Of a stretch of 64,000 nt of DNA, positions 1-10,044 are shown in pieces. The stretch comes from Macrococcoides bohemicum. GTDB taxonomy: Bacteria > Bacillota > Bacilli > Staphylococcales > Staphylococcaceae. Both the position numbers and the translations under genes were made by a program. The DNA is taken from the NCBI RefSeq assembly GCF_003259675.1, contig NZ_PZJG01000007.1, positions 53,378 through 117,377 on the forward strand. Reading direction: 5' to 3'. Positions within the stretch are counted from its first letter, which is position 1; each line of letters begins with the position of its first letter. Under the pieces are notes generated by a model, which saw only the letters and a list, made by a program, of their open reading frames with translations, was not told the DNA's origin and searched no databases.

Positions 1-468
1 TATCATACCTTTCATACGGTCTGATACGTACCCTGTGTCTGTAATCACCGTTAACTTCTTATAGTTATTATTGAAGATATAGAACTGTGGATCTACTGCA
101 TCATGCGACACGTTAAACGATTCAATATCCATTCCTGCTAATGTTTTTGTTTCATACGGATTAAATATAAACTTTTGCTCCTCTGGTATTTTTCCATCAG
201 CACGATTAATACGTTCCCACGTCTTTTCATTCGCATATATCGGTAACTTATATTTTCTTGCAAGCACACCTAATCCTTTAATATGATCGATATGTTCATG
301 CGTCACAAGTATCCCATTTAAATCTTCTATTTTACGGTCGATTTGTTCAAACAAACCTTCCATCTTCTTGCCTGTTAGTCCAGCATCGACGAGTAGCGAT
401 CCTTTCTCACTTTCAACGTACACTGCATTCCCCGTACTACCACTTGCTAGTACTGACATATTAATCAT
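1..468 (-). CDS. walJ: WalJ/YycJ metallo-beta-lactamase-fold hydrolase, 3' end outside window
   Basis: Only the N-terminal part is present; the gene runs off the left edge. The visible protein begins [19 protein letters not shown] and carries the metal-binding motif THEHIDH typical of metallo-beta-lactamase-fold hydrolases, followed by [11 protein letters not shown] and [10 protein letters not shown], closely matching staphylococcal WalJ (YycJ). It is the last gene of the walRK-yycHI-walJ cluster and starts just after the yycI stop. The start is uncertain: ATG at 468 has a usable ribosome site (AAGTGAG); GTG at 480 would give [11 protein letters not shown], which aligns with the usual N-terminus; ATG at 459 is also possible. 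The family is a predicted nuclease linked to cell-wall or DNA-repair coordination; its exact role is not shown here. Confidence 0.93.
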   Translation of the reverse strand, partial: MINMSVLASGSTGNAVYVESEKGSLLVDAGLTGKKMEGLFEQIDRKIEDLNGILVTHEHIDHIKGLGVLARKYKLPIYANEKTWERINRADGKIPEEQKFIFNPYETKTLAGMDIESFNVSHDAVDPQFYIFNNNYKKLTVITDTGYVSDRMKGMI

Positions 469-485
469 CAAATCACTCACTTAAT

Positions 486-1277
486 TTACAATATTGGTTG
501 CTCTGGATTCACAGCATCTACATAATAAGTAGTCGACGTACCATTTGCTTTTCGTACAGCGATTTGCCATGTTGGCTTCAACACTTGTCCACGTACTTCT
601 CGTACGATTGAATAGTATCCAAGCCTCACTGATGTCACTGTATCCCCACGTTCTAAAGCTGTTTTATAGTACAATACTTCAATCGCTTCTTTCGCTGGAA
701 TCACTTTTTTCTTTTCGTTATTCTTTCCTAGTCCTTCTTGTATATCTTTAAGATAGGTTTGTTTATAAGTTGTCACTTCATTATTATCATTATATCGAAA
801 TACGAGCTGTGCTTTATCATTATTTAGAATCGGGTACTTGCCATATACTTGATCAAAGTAAAGAATATGTTTTTTTCTATCTATTCCACTAAGTGTATAT
901 TCTTTTCCTTTATCTATTTCAGTAATGATATACTCTTTTAACCCACTAATTATCGCATTTTCTTCGATTTTAGATAATTTTATTTTTGGTTTTACTTCTC
1001 TTGTTACGACTGTTTTTAATTCGTCGCTTTTCTTGTCAAAGTCAGCTGAGTTTTCTGTAAATCCAGCACTCTTTGCAGACATAATATTCATCATCACATG
1101 CTTAGCAGAAGGTAGTTCCGGCAACTTTATACCTTCTTTATCAAAATCAATACGCTCGTGTTTAGCATCTTCAACAATATTTGCACGTTGAACTTTCTCA
1201 TGATAGATAAAGCCGAGCGCAATATTGATAATCAGGAATACAAAAATAAATAACGATGTGGCATGTTTCCAATCCAT
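486..1277 (-). CDS. yycI: YycI, membrane regulator of the WalK sensor kinase
   Basis: 263 residues. One N-terminal membrane segment (about residues 7-24) is followed by an extracytoplasmic domain, as in the YycI family. Stretches such as YGKYPILNNDKA, PAKEAIEVLYY and VRLGYYSIVRE match staphylococcal YycI. In this family YycI and YycH contact the WalK transmembrane helices and adjust kinase activity (inhibitory in Bacillus, activating in S. aureus). The start codon overlaps the yycH stop by one base, so the two are translationally coupled, and walJ follows after a few bases. Identity rests on both sequence and conserved operon position. Confidence 0.95.
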   Translation of the reverse strand: MDWKHATSLFIFVFLIINIALGFIYHEKVQRANIVEDAKHERIDFDKEGIKLPELPSAKHVMMNIMSAKSAGFTENSADFDKKSDELKTVVTREVKPKIKLSKIEENAIISGLKEYIITEIDKGKEYTLSGIDRKKHILYFDQVYGKYPILNNDKAQLVFRYNDNNEVTTYKQTYLKDIQEGLGKNNEKKKVIPAKEAIEVLYYKTALERGDTVTSVRLGYYSIVREVRGQVLKPTWQIAVRKANGTSTTYYVDAVNPEQPIL

Positions 1278-2605
1278 TATTTCAGCCTCCCATTATCATA
1301 CTCTTTCCATTCATCATTATATTTAATAAACCATGCAGGTTTAAATGACAATGTTGACTGGATGGTTTCTTCATCTGAGCGTTCCATTTTGTAACCAATC
1401 ATCATGTTCGATACACGTTCAAAATGATAATGTTTATTTGATGCTAATGAAAAACGTACTTCTTCAGCTGTCGGAAGTTGTTTGACTTTTTCTTTTGCCG
1501 GCACTGCAACACTTGTAGTATACAGTCCTCGTTTATATTCATATACGTTATCGTCTCCCCAAATAATATCTATCTCAGATAAGTTACGACGATTGAATAC
1601 CGGGTATCCTTTGAAGAACATTTGATACTTAATTGCACTATCCGCATCTCTTACTCCAAAATAACGATAATCATCCGTAAATCCGCGATGTTCACTAATA
1701 AAATTAAATGAATTAATTAAGTTATTCATCGGATTTGGTTTATCATGATCGACTTCTGATAAATTATTAAATTTATAGTTTTCATTATTCGTCATCTTTA
1801 CAATACCTGTGTTTGAATTGTAAGTTTTAGAACGATTATTGTCAGAACGTTCAATGATACTATTTTTATCACCGAGTACCGCTTTATTAATGTTATCAAC
1901 ATTAATGTTATCCGCCAGATAGCTATATGCTTGCGTTTGTTTCGGTTTCTCCGGTACATACAAACTTGTCAATTCATCAGTTGTTCTTTCATTAGTAATA
2001 ACGCCTATATAACTCTCCATCGATTTACGAGACGATCTTACCAATGTATTAAATGCCTTACTAGAACCATTTGTTTCAATCTCTAACATACGATTATCAT
2101 TCGTCATCATATAAAGAATAAGATTTTGTTTTTTATGGCTATCAATAATGATGCGTTTAAATTGAGCATTACTATCCTCTTTTACAGTATCCTCTAAAAT
2201 ATCAGTCAAATATATAGCAACTGGTAAATTACCGGCATAGTCTAACATAACAAATTTATCTTTTAATGATTTCGACATATATGAGATACCTTGATTTTTA
2301 TCGCTAATGTCTGAAACTTTTAAACTTGAAATACGTTTAACAAATTCAATTAACATATCCTTATCTGTTGTACCAAGTACATTATTATCTGAATATACAA
2401 CGACTTGATAGGGCAGAAAAATACTATTGATATCATCTACATTTTTTGGACTAAGTGCTGTATTTGTTTTAGTAATAGACGTTTCGATATTGGCAAGGTT
2501 CGGTCTAAAGTTCCAGATTTTATATGTTAGTACGATACTTGATATGACAAGCGTTAACAAAATAATCCCTTTTAAGATACTTTTAAACATCCCAATCACC
2601 ATCAT
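1277..2605 (-). CDS. yycH: YycH, membrane regulator of the WalK sensor kinase
   Basis: 442 residues. A single N-terminal membrane helix (about residues 9-27) precedes a large extracytoplasmic part that ends [14 protein letters not shown], very like S. aureus YycH. It is the partner of YycI in the ternary complex with WalK. The frame begins MMVIGMFKS, so ATG at 2605, 2602 or 2590 is possible; all lie inside the 3' end of walK, giving a 23-base overlap with the longest form and implying translational coupling. Nothing looks broken. Confidence 0.95.
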   Translation of the reverse strand: MMVIGMFKSILKGIILLTLVISSIVLTYKIWNFRPNLANIETSITKTNTALSPKNVDDINSIFLPYQVVVYSDNNVLGTTDKDMLIEFVKRISSLKVSDISDKNQGISYMSKSLKDKFVMLDYAGNLPVAIYLTDILEDTVKEDSNAQFKRIIIDSHKKQNLILYMMTNDNRMLEIETNGSSKAFNTLVRSSRKSMESYIGVITNERTTDELTSLYVPEKPKQTQAYSYLADNINVDNINKAVLGDKNSIIERSDNNRSKTYNSNTGIVKMTNNENYKFNNLSEVDHDKPNPMNNLINSFNFISEHRGFTDDYRYFGVRDADSAIKYQMFFKGYPVFNRRNLSEIDIIWGDDNVYEYKRGLYTTSVAVPAKEKVKQLPTAEEVRFSLASNKHYHFERVSNMMIGYKMERSDEETIQSTLSFKPAWFIKYNDEWKEYDNGRLK

Positions 2606-4421
2606 CTAATACTTCGCATGGAAGTGTAATATATACTGATGTCCCGAAACCTTCCTTACTATTTGCCCAAATACGTCCATTATGTGCCTCAACAATCTCT
2701 TTACTAATGGCAAGTCCTAATCCGGTTCCACCCATCTTTCGTGTTCGTGCTTTATCTACTCGGAAGAAGCGGTCAAAGATTTTATCTACTTTATTTAATG
2801 GAATTCCAATACCATTATCTTTAATTTGAATGGTCATGCGATTAAATAAAGTATTTTGTTTCACGTGGAATTCAACTTTTTTCTTACCTTTAGAATATTT
2901 CAATGCATTGGTAATGACGTTATCAAATACTTGTGTCATCTTATCAGGGTCAATCTCGACAAATATACCGTTTTTCGGTATATCACGGATAAACGTAGCA
3001 TTTTTACCTTCTGACATTTCAAAACGATTAATAATTTTATGTATAAACATATTAAAATCAATCAGTTCTTTATTAAGATGATCATCTGTATTATCCATCT
3101 TAGATAACTGCAGTAAATCGTTTACAAGACGAATCATGCGATCCGTCTCTTCACGTGTAACGCTTAAGAATTGCGGTGCTAAATCATCATCTTTCCATGC
3201 ACCTTCTTCTAAAGCTTCAATATAACTACGCATCGATGTAAGCGGCGTACGTAATTCATGCGAAACGTTGGCTACGAATTCACGACGTTCATTCTCAACA
3301 TGGTGTTGTTCAGTAACATCATGTAATACAGCAATGTAACCCGTAATAAATCCAGTATCCTGAATAATTGTAGAGAATGACGCACGTACTATTAACTGCT
3401 CTTTCTCATTAAGGTCAATAATGATACCACCAGCGATATCCTGTAATTCATCTAATGAATAATGCTCTTCGATATTTAATATATCTAATACGTGACGACC
3501 TTCTACTTCATCTTTATTCATATCGAGCATCTTTAAAGCCATTTCATTTACAATACGTACACGTCCACGTCTATCCGTCGCAATAACACCATCAGACATA
3601 TGTGTAATTACAGAATCAAGACGACGTTTCTCACTTTCGGTATTCGCCTGCGCTTCCTGTACTCGTTTTGATAAATTATTAAATGTTAGAGCAAGTTCAC
3701 CGATTTCATCGTTTCCATAAACTTTAACACGATTTGTATAATTACCTTTTGACATCTCTAATGCCTGATTACGCATATCTGAGATGGGTTTAGTAATCGT
3801 TCGTGCAATAAAGAACCCTAATATAATAGTAATTAATAAAGATAATCCTGTACCGATGATGAAGATACTGTTAATCTTCATAAGTTGCGTGTAAACCGGT
3901 TCAATTGATTCCTCAACATGGATAACCCCTAAAATTTTATTATTATCTTTGATTGGAAAGTTTTTAATCCAGACACGCACTTTACCGCCAGGGTCATCAC
4001 GCAGTTTTACGCGATCATTCGTTTTCCCTAGAGATAATGATGTTTTAATCTGGCTATCATTAATCTTTTGATTAATACTCTCACGATTCGAATCGTTACT
4101 TGTCGCTAAAATAACTTCTGAATTATCAACATAGCGAATCGTATCGATTTCTGTACGCAATGCATATTCATCAACAGTCTTTTGAATCTCTCGTTGTATT
4201 CTATTCGGTGTTTTTTTATTTTCTTTATATATATTTCGTATATCATAGTTGATTGATTTTATTTGCTGGTTAATATTTGTTTCAAAATTCTTCGTTAACT
4301 CTTTTTCCAGGTTATTCGTAAAATATAAACCGATAATCTGCATACCGATGATAATAAGTAATACATAGATTACAACGAGCTTAATGTGTAAAGATTGAAG
4401 CTTTTTATATAACGTTTTCAT
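2583..4421 (-). CDS. walK: WalK (YycG/VicK) sensor histidine kinase
   Basis: 612 residues, full length. Order: TM1 (about 14-33), extracellular Cache-like domain (34-182), TM2 (184-204), HAMP (205-257), PAS (about 265-370), HisKA with phospho-acceptor H388 in [10 protein letters not shown], then HATPase with N box near 501-509, DNGIGI (535-540) and GGTGLGL (564-570). It controls cell-wall hydrolase and division genes through WalR and is usually essential in low-GC Gram-positives. Residues equivalent to the zinc ligands described in the S. aureus WalK PAS domain are all present: H274, D277, H367 and E371. It follows walR by 6 bases and overlaps yycH. Confidence 0.98.
   Translation of the reverse strand: MKTLYKKLQSLHIKLVVIYVLLIIIGMQIIGLYFTNNLEKELTKNFETNINQQIKSINYDIRNIYKENKKTPNRIQREIQKTVDEYALRTEIDTIRYVDNSEVILATSNDSNRESINQKINDSQIKTSLSLGKTNDRVKLRDDPGGKVRVWIKNFPIKDNNKILGVIHVEESIEPVYTQLMKINSIFIIGTGLSLLITIILGFFIARTITKPISDMRNQALEMSKGNYTNRVKVYGNDEIGELALTFNNLSKRVQEAQANTESEKRRLDSVITHMSDGVIATDRRGRVRIVNEMALKMLDMNKDEVEGRHVLDILNIEEHYSLDELQDIAGGIIIDLNEKEQLIVRASFSTIIQDTGFITGYIAVLHDVTEQHHVENERREFVANVSHELRTPLTSMRSYIEALEEGAWKDDDLAPQFLSVTREETDRMIRLVNDLLQLSKMDNTDDHLNKELIDFNMFIHKIINRFEMSEGKNATFIRDIPKNGIFVEIDPDKMTQVFDNVITNALKYSKGKKKVEFHVKQNTLFNRMTIQIKDNGIGIPLNKVDKIFDRFFRVDKARTRKMGGTGLGLAISKEIVEAHNGRIWANSKEGFGTSVYITLPCEVLDDGDWDV
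2857..2872. promoter_or_regulatory. possible ParB-binding site (parS-like) inside walK
   Basis: The sequence TGTTTCACGTGGAATT matches 13 of 16 positions of the parS consensus TGTTTCACGTGAAACA, with the CACGTG core and left half perfect. It lies about 28 kb from oriC, and a parB gene is present in the same window. However it encodes conserved WalK residues (EFHVKQN), so the match may be a coincidence of coding sequence. Confidence 0.35.
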
Positions 4422-4427
4422 TTTGCA

Positions 4428-5129
4428 CTACTCCTGCGTTTGTAAAAAGTATCCTACACCACGACGTGTTACGATATATTCCGGATGGCTTGCATCATCT
4501 TCAATTTTTTCTCGTAATCGACGGATGGTAACGTCCACTGTACGCACATCTCCAAAATAATCATAACCCCATACTGTTTGCAGTAAGTGTTCGCGCGTCA
4601 TCACCTGACCAATATGTTTCGCTAAGTAATGGAATAACTCGAACTCACGATGTGTAAGCTCTATATCTACGCCACGCTTTTTAATAGAGTAAGCTTCAGG
4701 ATAAACGATAATATCTTTAATAACGATATCTGTTGACTCTTCTTTTTCTTCTGTTTGAGCTTGTGTATAATGACGACGCAAATTCGCTTTAACACGGGCA
4801 ATTAATTCACGTGTTGAGAATGGCTTCGTTACATAATCGTCAGCACCTAACTCTAAACCTAATACTTTATCAATTTCAGAGTCTTTAGCTGTCAACATAA
4901 TAATCGGCATATCATATTTCTTACGTACTTCACGACATACTTCCATACCATCACGACCAGGTAGCATGATATCTAACAATACGATATCTGGTTGCACATC
5001 ATAGATAAGATCTACAGCATCATCACCGTCATAAGCAACATGTACTTCATAGCCTTCTTTTTTCAAGTTAAATTCTAATATATCTGCAATCGGTTTTTCA
5101 TCATCTACAACAACGATTTTTCTCGACAT
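4428..5129 (-). CDS. walR: WalR (YycF/VicR) response regulator
   Basis: 233 residues, OmpR/PhoB family. The receiver domain (1-120) has acidic pocket D9/D10, phospho-acceptor D53 ([10 protein letters not shown]), T80 and K102. T101, equivalent to the threonine phosphorylated by the Ser/Thr kinase PknB in S. aureus, is present (YVTKPF). The C-terminal winged helix (about 130-230) ends with RRLREKIED and [14 protein letters not shown] contacts. A good ribosome site (AGAGGGA) precedes ATG at 5129. It is the first gene of the operon; its promoter must lie in the roughly 100 bases between the start and the tRNA terminator at 5230. Confidence 0.98.
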   Translation of the reverse strand: MSRKIVVVDDEKPIADILEFNLKKEGYEVHVAYDGDDAVDLIYDVQPDIVLLDIMLPGRDGMEVCREVRKKYDMPIIMLTAKDSEIDKVLGLELGADDYVTKPFSTRELIARVKANLRRHYTQAQTEEKEESTDIVIKDIIVYPEAYSIKKRGVDIELTHREFELFHYLAKHIGQVMTREHLLQTVWGYDYFGDVRTVDVTIRRLREKIEDDASHPEYIVTRRGVGYFLQTQE

Positions 5130-5229
5130 TGGCGTCCCTCTTCTCTGGTAAAATTCAATAATACCCTACTCTATAATTTACCACTGTTTTGTACTTTTTT
5201 CTATAAGGTCGCATTTTATACGACATCAC

Positions 5230-5262
5230 AAAAAAAGAAGCTAGACAAAAGTCTAACTTCTA
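5230..5262 (-). terminator. Rho-independent terminator of the tRNA-Glu/tRNA-Asp operon
   Basis: On the minus strand an AGAAGTTAGAC arm pairs with GTCTAGCTTCT across a TTTT loop and is followed by a run of seven T. It lies just after tRNA-Asp and separates the tRNA transcript from walR. Confidence 0.85.
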
Positions 5263-5298
5263 AATATGAATGAGTAAGGCAATTGCCTTACTAATTAG

Positions 5299-5371
5299 CG
5301 GTCCCGACGGGAATCGAACCCGCGATCTCCTGCGTGACAGGCAGGCATGTTAACCGCTACACCACGGGACC
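5299..5371 (-). tRNA. tRNA-Asp (anticodon GTC)
   Basis: The minus strand folds into a cloverleaf: acceptor GGTCCCG/CGGGACC, anticodon stem CCTGC/GCAGG around loop CTGTCAC, and T-arm with GGTTCGATTCC. Length is 73 without CCA; the next bases are CTA, so the 3' CCA is not encoded. Confidence 0.96.
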
Positions 5372-5388
5372 TTACGTATTAAAATAAA

Positions 5389-5463
5389 TGGTGACCCCTA
5401 CGGGATTCGAACCCGTGTTACCGCCGTGAAAGGGCGGTGTCTTAACCGCTTGACCAAGGGGCC
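5389..5463 (-). tRNA. tRNA-Glu (anticodon TTC)
   Basis: The minus strand gives acceptor GGCCCCT/AGGGGTC (one G-T pair), anticodon stem CCGCC/GGCGG around CTTTCAC, T-loop GGTTCGAATCC, and discriminator A. CCA is encoded (5389-5391), unlike the neighbouring tRNA-Asp. It is first in a two-tRNA transcript. Confidence 0.96.
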
Positions 5464-5485
5464 ATTAATTAATAGCACAAGATTG

Positions 5486-5515
5486 ATTATAGCATGTTGA
5501 ATTTACATTTATCAA
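5486..5515 (-). promoter_or_regulatory. promoter of the tRNA-Glu/tRNA-Asp operon
   Basis: Minus strand TTGATA (5510-5515), 18-base spacer, then TATAAT (5486-5491) preceded by TGC, an extended -10. It ends about 22 bases before the tRNA-Glu 5' end. Confidence 0.7.
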
Positions 5516-5595
5516 GCATTATTTTTAAGAAATATTAAAAAATTTAGTATAATTGATATGTATACACTCTGTATTAATCAAGAAAGGAGCATGTT

Positions 5596-6483
5596 ATGTC
5601 AATACCCTTGGAAAAAGTGGTAAAGCAACACAAAAAGCTGCCTTTAAAAGAAAAGATTAAGCGTTTTTCTTTCATCACTTTAGGTGCAATTCTCATGGCA
5701 GTGGCACTCGAACTCTTTTTAGTACCTAACAAATTACTCGATGGAGGTATTGTAGGTATTTCAATTATGGCTTCACATTTACTTAAAGTACCTCTTGGAT
5801 TATTTATCTTTTTATTAAATATCCCATTCTTTTACCTAGGATATAAACAAATCGGTAAAACATTTGCTTTATCCACTTTATATGCCATTACTATTTTATC
5901 AATTGGGACAGCCCTATTACATCCTGTTCCTCCTTTCGCAGATGAGAAATTTCTAGTCACTATCTTTGGTGGGGTGATTCTTGGCCTTGGTGTAGGACTC
6001 GTCATTCGTTATGGTGGTTCATTAGATGGGACTGAAATTCTTGCAATTCTTATTAGTAATAAATCTCCTTTTTCAGTTGGAGAAATCGTTATGGTTATTA
6101 ATTTTTTCATCTATGTTGCTGCCGGATTCATCTTTACATGGGAATCAGCAATGTATTCAGTAATTGCCTATTTTATCGCTTTTAAAACAATTGATATCGT
6201 ACAGCAAGGGTTAAATGAATCAAAATCAGTATGGATTATAAGTGATCAACACGAAGAAATTGGTGATGCTATTAATGACCGATTGGGACGTGGTGTTACA
6301 TATTTATCTGGAGAAGGTGCTTATACCGGCGAAGATAAGAAAGTCATCTTCTGTGTCATTACACGTTTAGAAGAATTTAAATTAAAAGACATCGTTAATC
6401 ATTATGATGAAAATGCATTTGTTGCAATCGGCAATGTATCAGAAGTTAAAGGTGGAAGATTTAAAAAGAGAGATATCCATTAA
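5596..6483 (+). CDS. YitT-family membrane protein (DUF161/DUF2179)
   Basis: 295 residues. About five or six hydrophobic segments span residues 25-205 (for example LGAILMAVALELFLV, LGLFIFLLNIPFFYLGY, VTIFGGVILGLGVGLVI), then a soluble DUF2179 domain (about 220-285) including VTYLSGEGAYTGEDKKVIFCVI. The family is common in Firmicutes; its substrate or function is not established. The ribosome site AAAGGAG precedes ATG by 8 bases. It stands alone, opposite in direction to its neighbours and head-on to replication, and ends at a bidirectional terminator shared with purA. Confidence 0.92.
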   Translation: MSIPLEKVVKQHKKLPLKEKIKRFSFITLGAILMAVALELFLVPNKLLDGGIVGISIMASHLLKVPLGLFIFLLNIPFFYLGYKQIGKTFALSTLYAITILSIGTALLHPVPPFADEKFLVTIFGGVILGLGVGLVIRYGGSLDGTEILAILISNKSPFSVGEIVMVINFFIYVAAGFIFTWESAMYSVIAYFIAFKTIDIVQQGLNESKSVWIISDQHEEIGDAINDRLGRGVTYLSGEGAYTGEDKKVIFCVITRLEEFKLKDIVNHYDENAFVAIGNVSEVKGGRFKKRDIH

Positions 6484-6488
6484 AACAA

Positions 6489-6544
6489 TAAAAAATAGCA
6501 ATAAAGTAGTCTATTTCAATAGATTCCTTTATTGCTATTTTTTA
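6489..6544. terminator. bidirectional terminator between yitT and purA
   Basis: A 17-base perfect inverted repeat (AAAAAATAGCAATAAAG and its complement) with A and T runs on both sides can stop transcripts from yitT and from purA. Confidence 0.88.
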
Positions 6545-6565
6545 TATTAATCATTTAATTAAAGC

Positions 6566-7861
6566 TTATTTATCTGTTTGCCATAAATCTTCAAGTAAGT
6601 TTGTTTGCGTTCTATCTGGTCCTACTGAGAAGATAGAAATCTTAACATTACATAATTCAGAAATGCGCTCTAAATAACGACATGCATTATCCGGTAATTC
6701 TTCCATCGTCTTAACACTAGTAACATCTTCTGTCCATCCAGGTAACTCTTCAAATACTGGTTTACAACGATTTAATGCATTTAAGTTAGCAGGATATTCA
6801 GTAATAATTTCACCATCTAATTCGTATGCTGTACAGATTTTAACAGTTTCTAAACCTGTTAATACATCAATAGAGTTAATTGATAAATCTGTAATACCAC
6901 TCGCACGACGTGAATGACGTAATACAACTGAATCAAACCAACCTACACGGCGTGGACGTCCTGTTGTTGTACCGTATTCACGACCTACTTCACGGATATG
7001 GTGTCCATCTTCATCGAATAGTTCAGTTGGGAATGGCCCATCTCCTACACGTGATGTATAAGCTTTACATACGCCTACAACTTTATCAACAAAAGTCGGT
7101 CCTACACCAGTACCAACTGTTACGTTACCTGCAATCGGGTTACTTGATGTAACAAATGGATAAGTACCATGATCGATATCAAGCATCACACCTTGTGCAC
7201 CTTCAAACAATACTTTTTCTTCTGCTTCGAAAGCGTCATCTAATACTTTTGCAGTGTCCACTGTATATTGTTTCAATCGTTGTCCTGCGGCAAAGTAAGG
7301 TTCAAAGATTTCTTCAAAAGTGAATCCTTCAGCATTGAACATTTTTTCGAATAGTTCATTTTTAGCATTTAAGTTTTCTTCTAACTTTGCTCTAAATGTT
7401 TCTTCGTCCAATAAATCAGCCATACGGATCCCGATACGTTGTACTTTATCAACATATGCCGGTCCAATACCTTTTTTCGTTGTACCGATTTTATTGTCGC
7501 CACGTTTTTCTTCTTCTAATTCATCTTGTTTTAAATGGTACGGTAAAATAACTTGGGCACGATTTGAGATACGTAAGTTATCTGTACTTATACCACGTTC
7601 ATTTAATGCATCTAATTCCTTTAATAAAGCAACCGGATCTACAACAACGCCATTACCGATTACTGATAATTTATCTGAATAGAAAATTCCTGATGGTACT
7701 AAGTGTAATTTATACGTTTCTCCACCGAATTTAATAGTATGACCTGCATTATTACCACCTGAAAAACGAGCAATCACATTTGCCTGTTCAGCTAAAAAAT
7801 CTGTGATTTTACCTTTACCTTCGTCTCCCCACTGCGTCCCAACAACTACGATTGATGACAT
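6566..7861 (-). CDS. purA: adenylosuccinate synthetase
   Basis: 431 residues, full length. It converts IMP, aspartate and GTP into adenylosuccinate, the first committed step to AMP. The N-terminal GTP-binding motif [11 protein letters not shown] holds catalytic D13; H41 lies in [10 protein letters not shown]. The [30 protein letters not shown] and [13 protein letters not shown] signatures are all present. It is transcribed alone, downstream of the dnaC operon but separated by a terminator, with its own promoter and a PurR box, so it is expected to be repressed when purines are plentiful. Confidence 0.98.
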   Translation of the reverse strand: MSSIVVVGTQWGDEGKGKITDFLAEQANVIARFSGGNNAGHTIKFGGETYKLHLVPSGIFYSDKLSVIGNGVVVDPVALLKELDALNERGISTDNLRISNRAQVILPYHLKQDELEEEKRGDNKIGTTKKGIGPAYVDKVQRIGIRMADLLDEETFRAKLEENLNAKNELFEKMFNAEGFTFEEIFEPYFAAGQRLKQYTVDTAKVLDDAFEAEEKVLFEGAQGVMLDIDHGTYPFVTSSNPIAGNVTVGTGVGPTFVDKVVGVCKAYTSRVGDGPFPTELFDEDGHHIREVGREYGTTTGRPRRVGWFDSVVLRHSRRASGITDLSINSIDVLTGLETVKICTAYELDGEIITEYPANLNALNRCKPVFEELPGWTEDVTSVKTMEELPDNACRYLERISELCNVKISIFSVGPDRTQTNLLEDLWQTDK

Positions 7862-7929
7862 GCGTGCACCTCCAAATTTTCTTGACTAACCTTAGCCATT
7901 CTATCAATATATAGATGAAAAATCAACCA

Positions 7930-7942
7930 AAAACCGAACATT
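7930..7942 (+). promoter_or_regulatory. PurR box at the purA transcription start
   Basis: AAAACCGAACATT matches every position of the Bacillus PurBox consensus AWWWCCGAACWWT. On the minus strand it lies just downstream of a TATAAT -10 (7947-7952), that is over the likely purA start site. No equally good second box was seen. PurR controlled by PRPP is the expected regulator. Confidence 0.72.
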
Positions 7943-8119
7943 AATAATTATACATAATTTTTCCTTATGAAATAAGGTTTTATGTATTTAGGAATGCATA
8001 AATGAATAATCTTCTTTATTTCATTTGATTTATACTGTTTTTTCGTTTTGAAATTTAATATTTTTATTCAAAAATCAATATAATAAGTACAAACATTCCT
8101 GAAAATTATTTGTAAATTA

Positions 8120-8170
8120 CAAACAAAAACACTACTTTAAATATATTAATCGATTTAAAGTACGTGTTTT
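8120..8170 (-). terminator. terminator of the dnaC operon
   Basis: Downstream of the dnaC stop, two arms (8126-8142 and 8153-8170) pair with a one-base asymmetry and are followed by T-rich sequence. The rest of the 318-base gap (7862-8179) is AT-rich and holds the purA promoter, an inverted repeat CCTTATTTCATAAGG-like element near 7974, and no gene. Confidence 0.7.
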
Positions 8171-8179
8171 ATAGTTTTT

Positions 8180-9577
8180 TTACATCATATCTGCATGTGC
8201 GTAATCGATATCAGTAAACTTGTTATATTGCTTTAAGAAGTGCAATTTAACAGTCCCTGTAGGACCATTACGCTGCTTAGCAATAATAATTTCTATCTCA
8301 CCATTCTCATCTTGCGCACCTGCATCAACTTCTACTTCTTCGCCATCTTCACCTTGTCCACGGTTATAATAATCATCTCGATACAAGAAGGCTACAATAT
8401 CAGCATCTTGTTCAATCGATCCCGATTCACGAATATCACTCATCATCGGTCGTTTATCTTGTCGTTGTTCCACGCCACGAGAGAGCTGAGATAAGGCAAT
8501 AACAGGACACTCTAATTCACGCGCTAATGCCTTTAACATACGAGATATTTCAGACACTTCTTGTTGTCTATTTTCACTTGAGCGACTTCCAGAACCTTGT
8601 ATCAACTGTAGATAGTCAATCAATATCATATCCAGTCCATGTTCCTGATGAAGTCGTCTGCATTTAGAACGAATATCTGTAATACGAATTCCTGGCGTGT
8701 CATCAATGAAAATATTTGTTCGAGATAATTTACCTACAGCAACTGTGAAACGATTCCAATCTTCTCCGTCCATCTGTCCTGTTCGCAGTCGATTCGAATC
8801 AACGTTCCCTGTACTACATATCATACGTGTTGCAAGTTGATCTGCACCCATCTCAAGACTAAATATTGCTACTGTATACGGATGATCATTTGTAGCCACC
8901 TGTGTGGCAATATTTAACGCAAACGCTGTCTTACCTACTGATGGACGTGCTGCGATAATGATTAAATCATTACGGTTAAAACCTGCAGTCATTTGATCCA
9001 GGTCACGATAACCGGTAGGTATACCAGGCGTTTGGCCTTTATTATTATCAAGTTCTTCCGCATTATTAAAGACTTGTGTTAACACGTCTTTAATTTCTTT
9101 AAAACCGTCTGCACCTCGATTGGTCGACACTTCCATAATACGCTTTTCAGCATCTGCAAGTAATGTTTCCAAATCGAGTGACTCATTATATCCATCAGCC
9201 ATAATACTATCAGCAACATGAATTAAACGACGCTTTACGGCATCACGATAAACAATATCCACATAGAAATCAACGTTTCTAGCAGTAGGTACTTTCTCTG
9301 ACAATTCAATAAGATAAAGTTCCCCGCCACTCGCTTCAAGCGTTCCATCCTGCGTCATTTGATTCATAACAGTAATGATATCTACAACATCGTTTTGTTC
9401 AGATAAAGTAAGCATCGCCTGAAATATATTCTGATGACTTTGTCTGTAAAAATGTAGCGGCAATAATGTTTCAAGCACAGAAGATAATACTTCATTATCA
9501 ATAAAGATAGCACCTAATACAGATTGCTCAGCTGTTAAATTAAAAGGCAGTTTCTTACCTTCAAGATAATCTGACAT
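8180..9577 (-). CDS. dnaC: replicative DNA helicase (DnaB type)
   Basis: 465 residues. This is the ring helicase of the fork, called DnaC in Bacillus and Staphylococcus. The N-terminal domain (about 8-110) includes NLTAEQSVLGAIFID. The RecA-like domain has Walker A ARPSVGKTAFALN near 210-222, DMILIDYLQLI as Walker B, and VIALSQLSRGVEQR with the arginine finger region. The tail FLKQYNKFTDI is typical. It follows rplI in the yybS-gdpP-rplI-dnaC operon, 18 bases after the rplI stop. Confidence 0.98.
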   Translation of the reverse strand: MSDYLEGKKLPFNLTAEQSVLGAIFIDNEVLSSVLETLLPLHFYRQSHQNIFQAMLTLSEQNDVVDIITVMNQMTQDGTLEASGGELYLIELSEKVPTARNVDFYVDIVYRDAVKRRLIHVADSIMADGYNESLDLETLLADAEKRIMEVSTNRGADGFKEIKDVLTQVFNNAEELDNNKGQTPGIPTGYRDLDQMTAGFNRNDLIIIAARPSVGKTAFALNIATQVATNDHPYTVAIFSLEMGADQLATRMICSTGNVDSNRLRTGQMDGEDWNRFTVAVGKLSRTNIFIDDTPGIRITDIRSKCRRLHQEHGLDMILIDYLQLIQGSGSRSSENRQQEVSEISRMLKALARELECPVIALSQLSRGVEQRQDKRPMMSDIRESGSIEQDADIVAFLYRDDYYNRGQGEDGEEVEVDAGAQDENGEIEIIIAKQRNGPTGTVKLHFLKQYNKFTDIDYAHADMM

Positions 9578-9595
9578 ATTATCCTCCTAAAAATT

Positions 9596-10042
9596 TTATT
9601 CTGCTGTAACGTGAACTTTTAATGTACCACTTACTTTATTATGTAATTTAACAGGTACATTCGTATAACCTAGACTTCTGATGCCATCATGTAAGTCCAT
9701 TTTACGTTTATCAAGTTTGATACCGTGTTGCTTATTTAAAGCATCAGCTACTTGTTTAGAACTTACAGATCCAAATAAACGGCCACCTTCACCTGATTTA
9801 GCAGTTACTTTTACTTCCAGTGATTCTAATTTCTCTTTTAGTTTTTCCGCTTCTTCTAATTCATGTTGCTTATCCAACTCAACACGTTTCTTTTGTGCTT
9901 CTAACTGTTTTAAGTTTCCTGGTGTAGCTTCTACAGCATATTTATTCTTTAATAAGAAGTTATTTGCATAACCTACTGGTACTTCTTTAATTTCGCCTTT
10001 TTTACCTTTTCCTTTAACATCCTGAGTAAATATAACTTTCAT
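9596..10042 (-). CDS. rplI: 50S ribosomal protein L9
   Basis: 148 residues. N-terminal [30 protein letters not shown] is the L9 signature, joined by a long charged helix (about 40-75) to a C-terminal rRNA-binding domain with [12 protein letters not shown]. It sits between gdpP (2 bases upstream) and dnaC, the usual Firmicutes arrangement. Confidence 0.98.
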   Translation of the reverse strand: MKVIFTQDVKGKGKKGEIKEVPVGYANNFLLKNKYAVEATPGNLKQLEAQKKRVELDKQHELEEAEKLKEKLESLEVKVTAKSGEGGRLFGSVSSKQVADALNKQHGIKLDKRKMDLHDGIRSLGYTNVPVKLHNKVSGTLKVHVTAE

Positions 10043-10044
10043 AA

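Noticed and set aside
3225..3250. Other CACGTG words (for example in walK near 3230, walR near 4810, gyrB near 22640) as parS sites
   Set aside because: The flanking bases do not form the TGTTtCACGTGaAACA palindrome; they fit codon usage of conserved residues.
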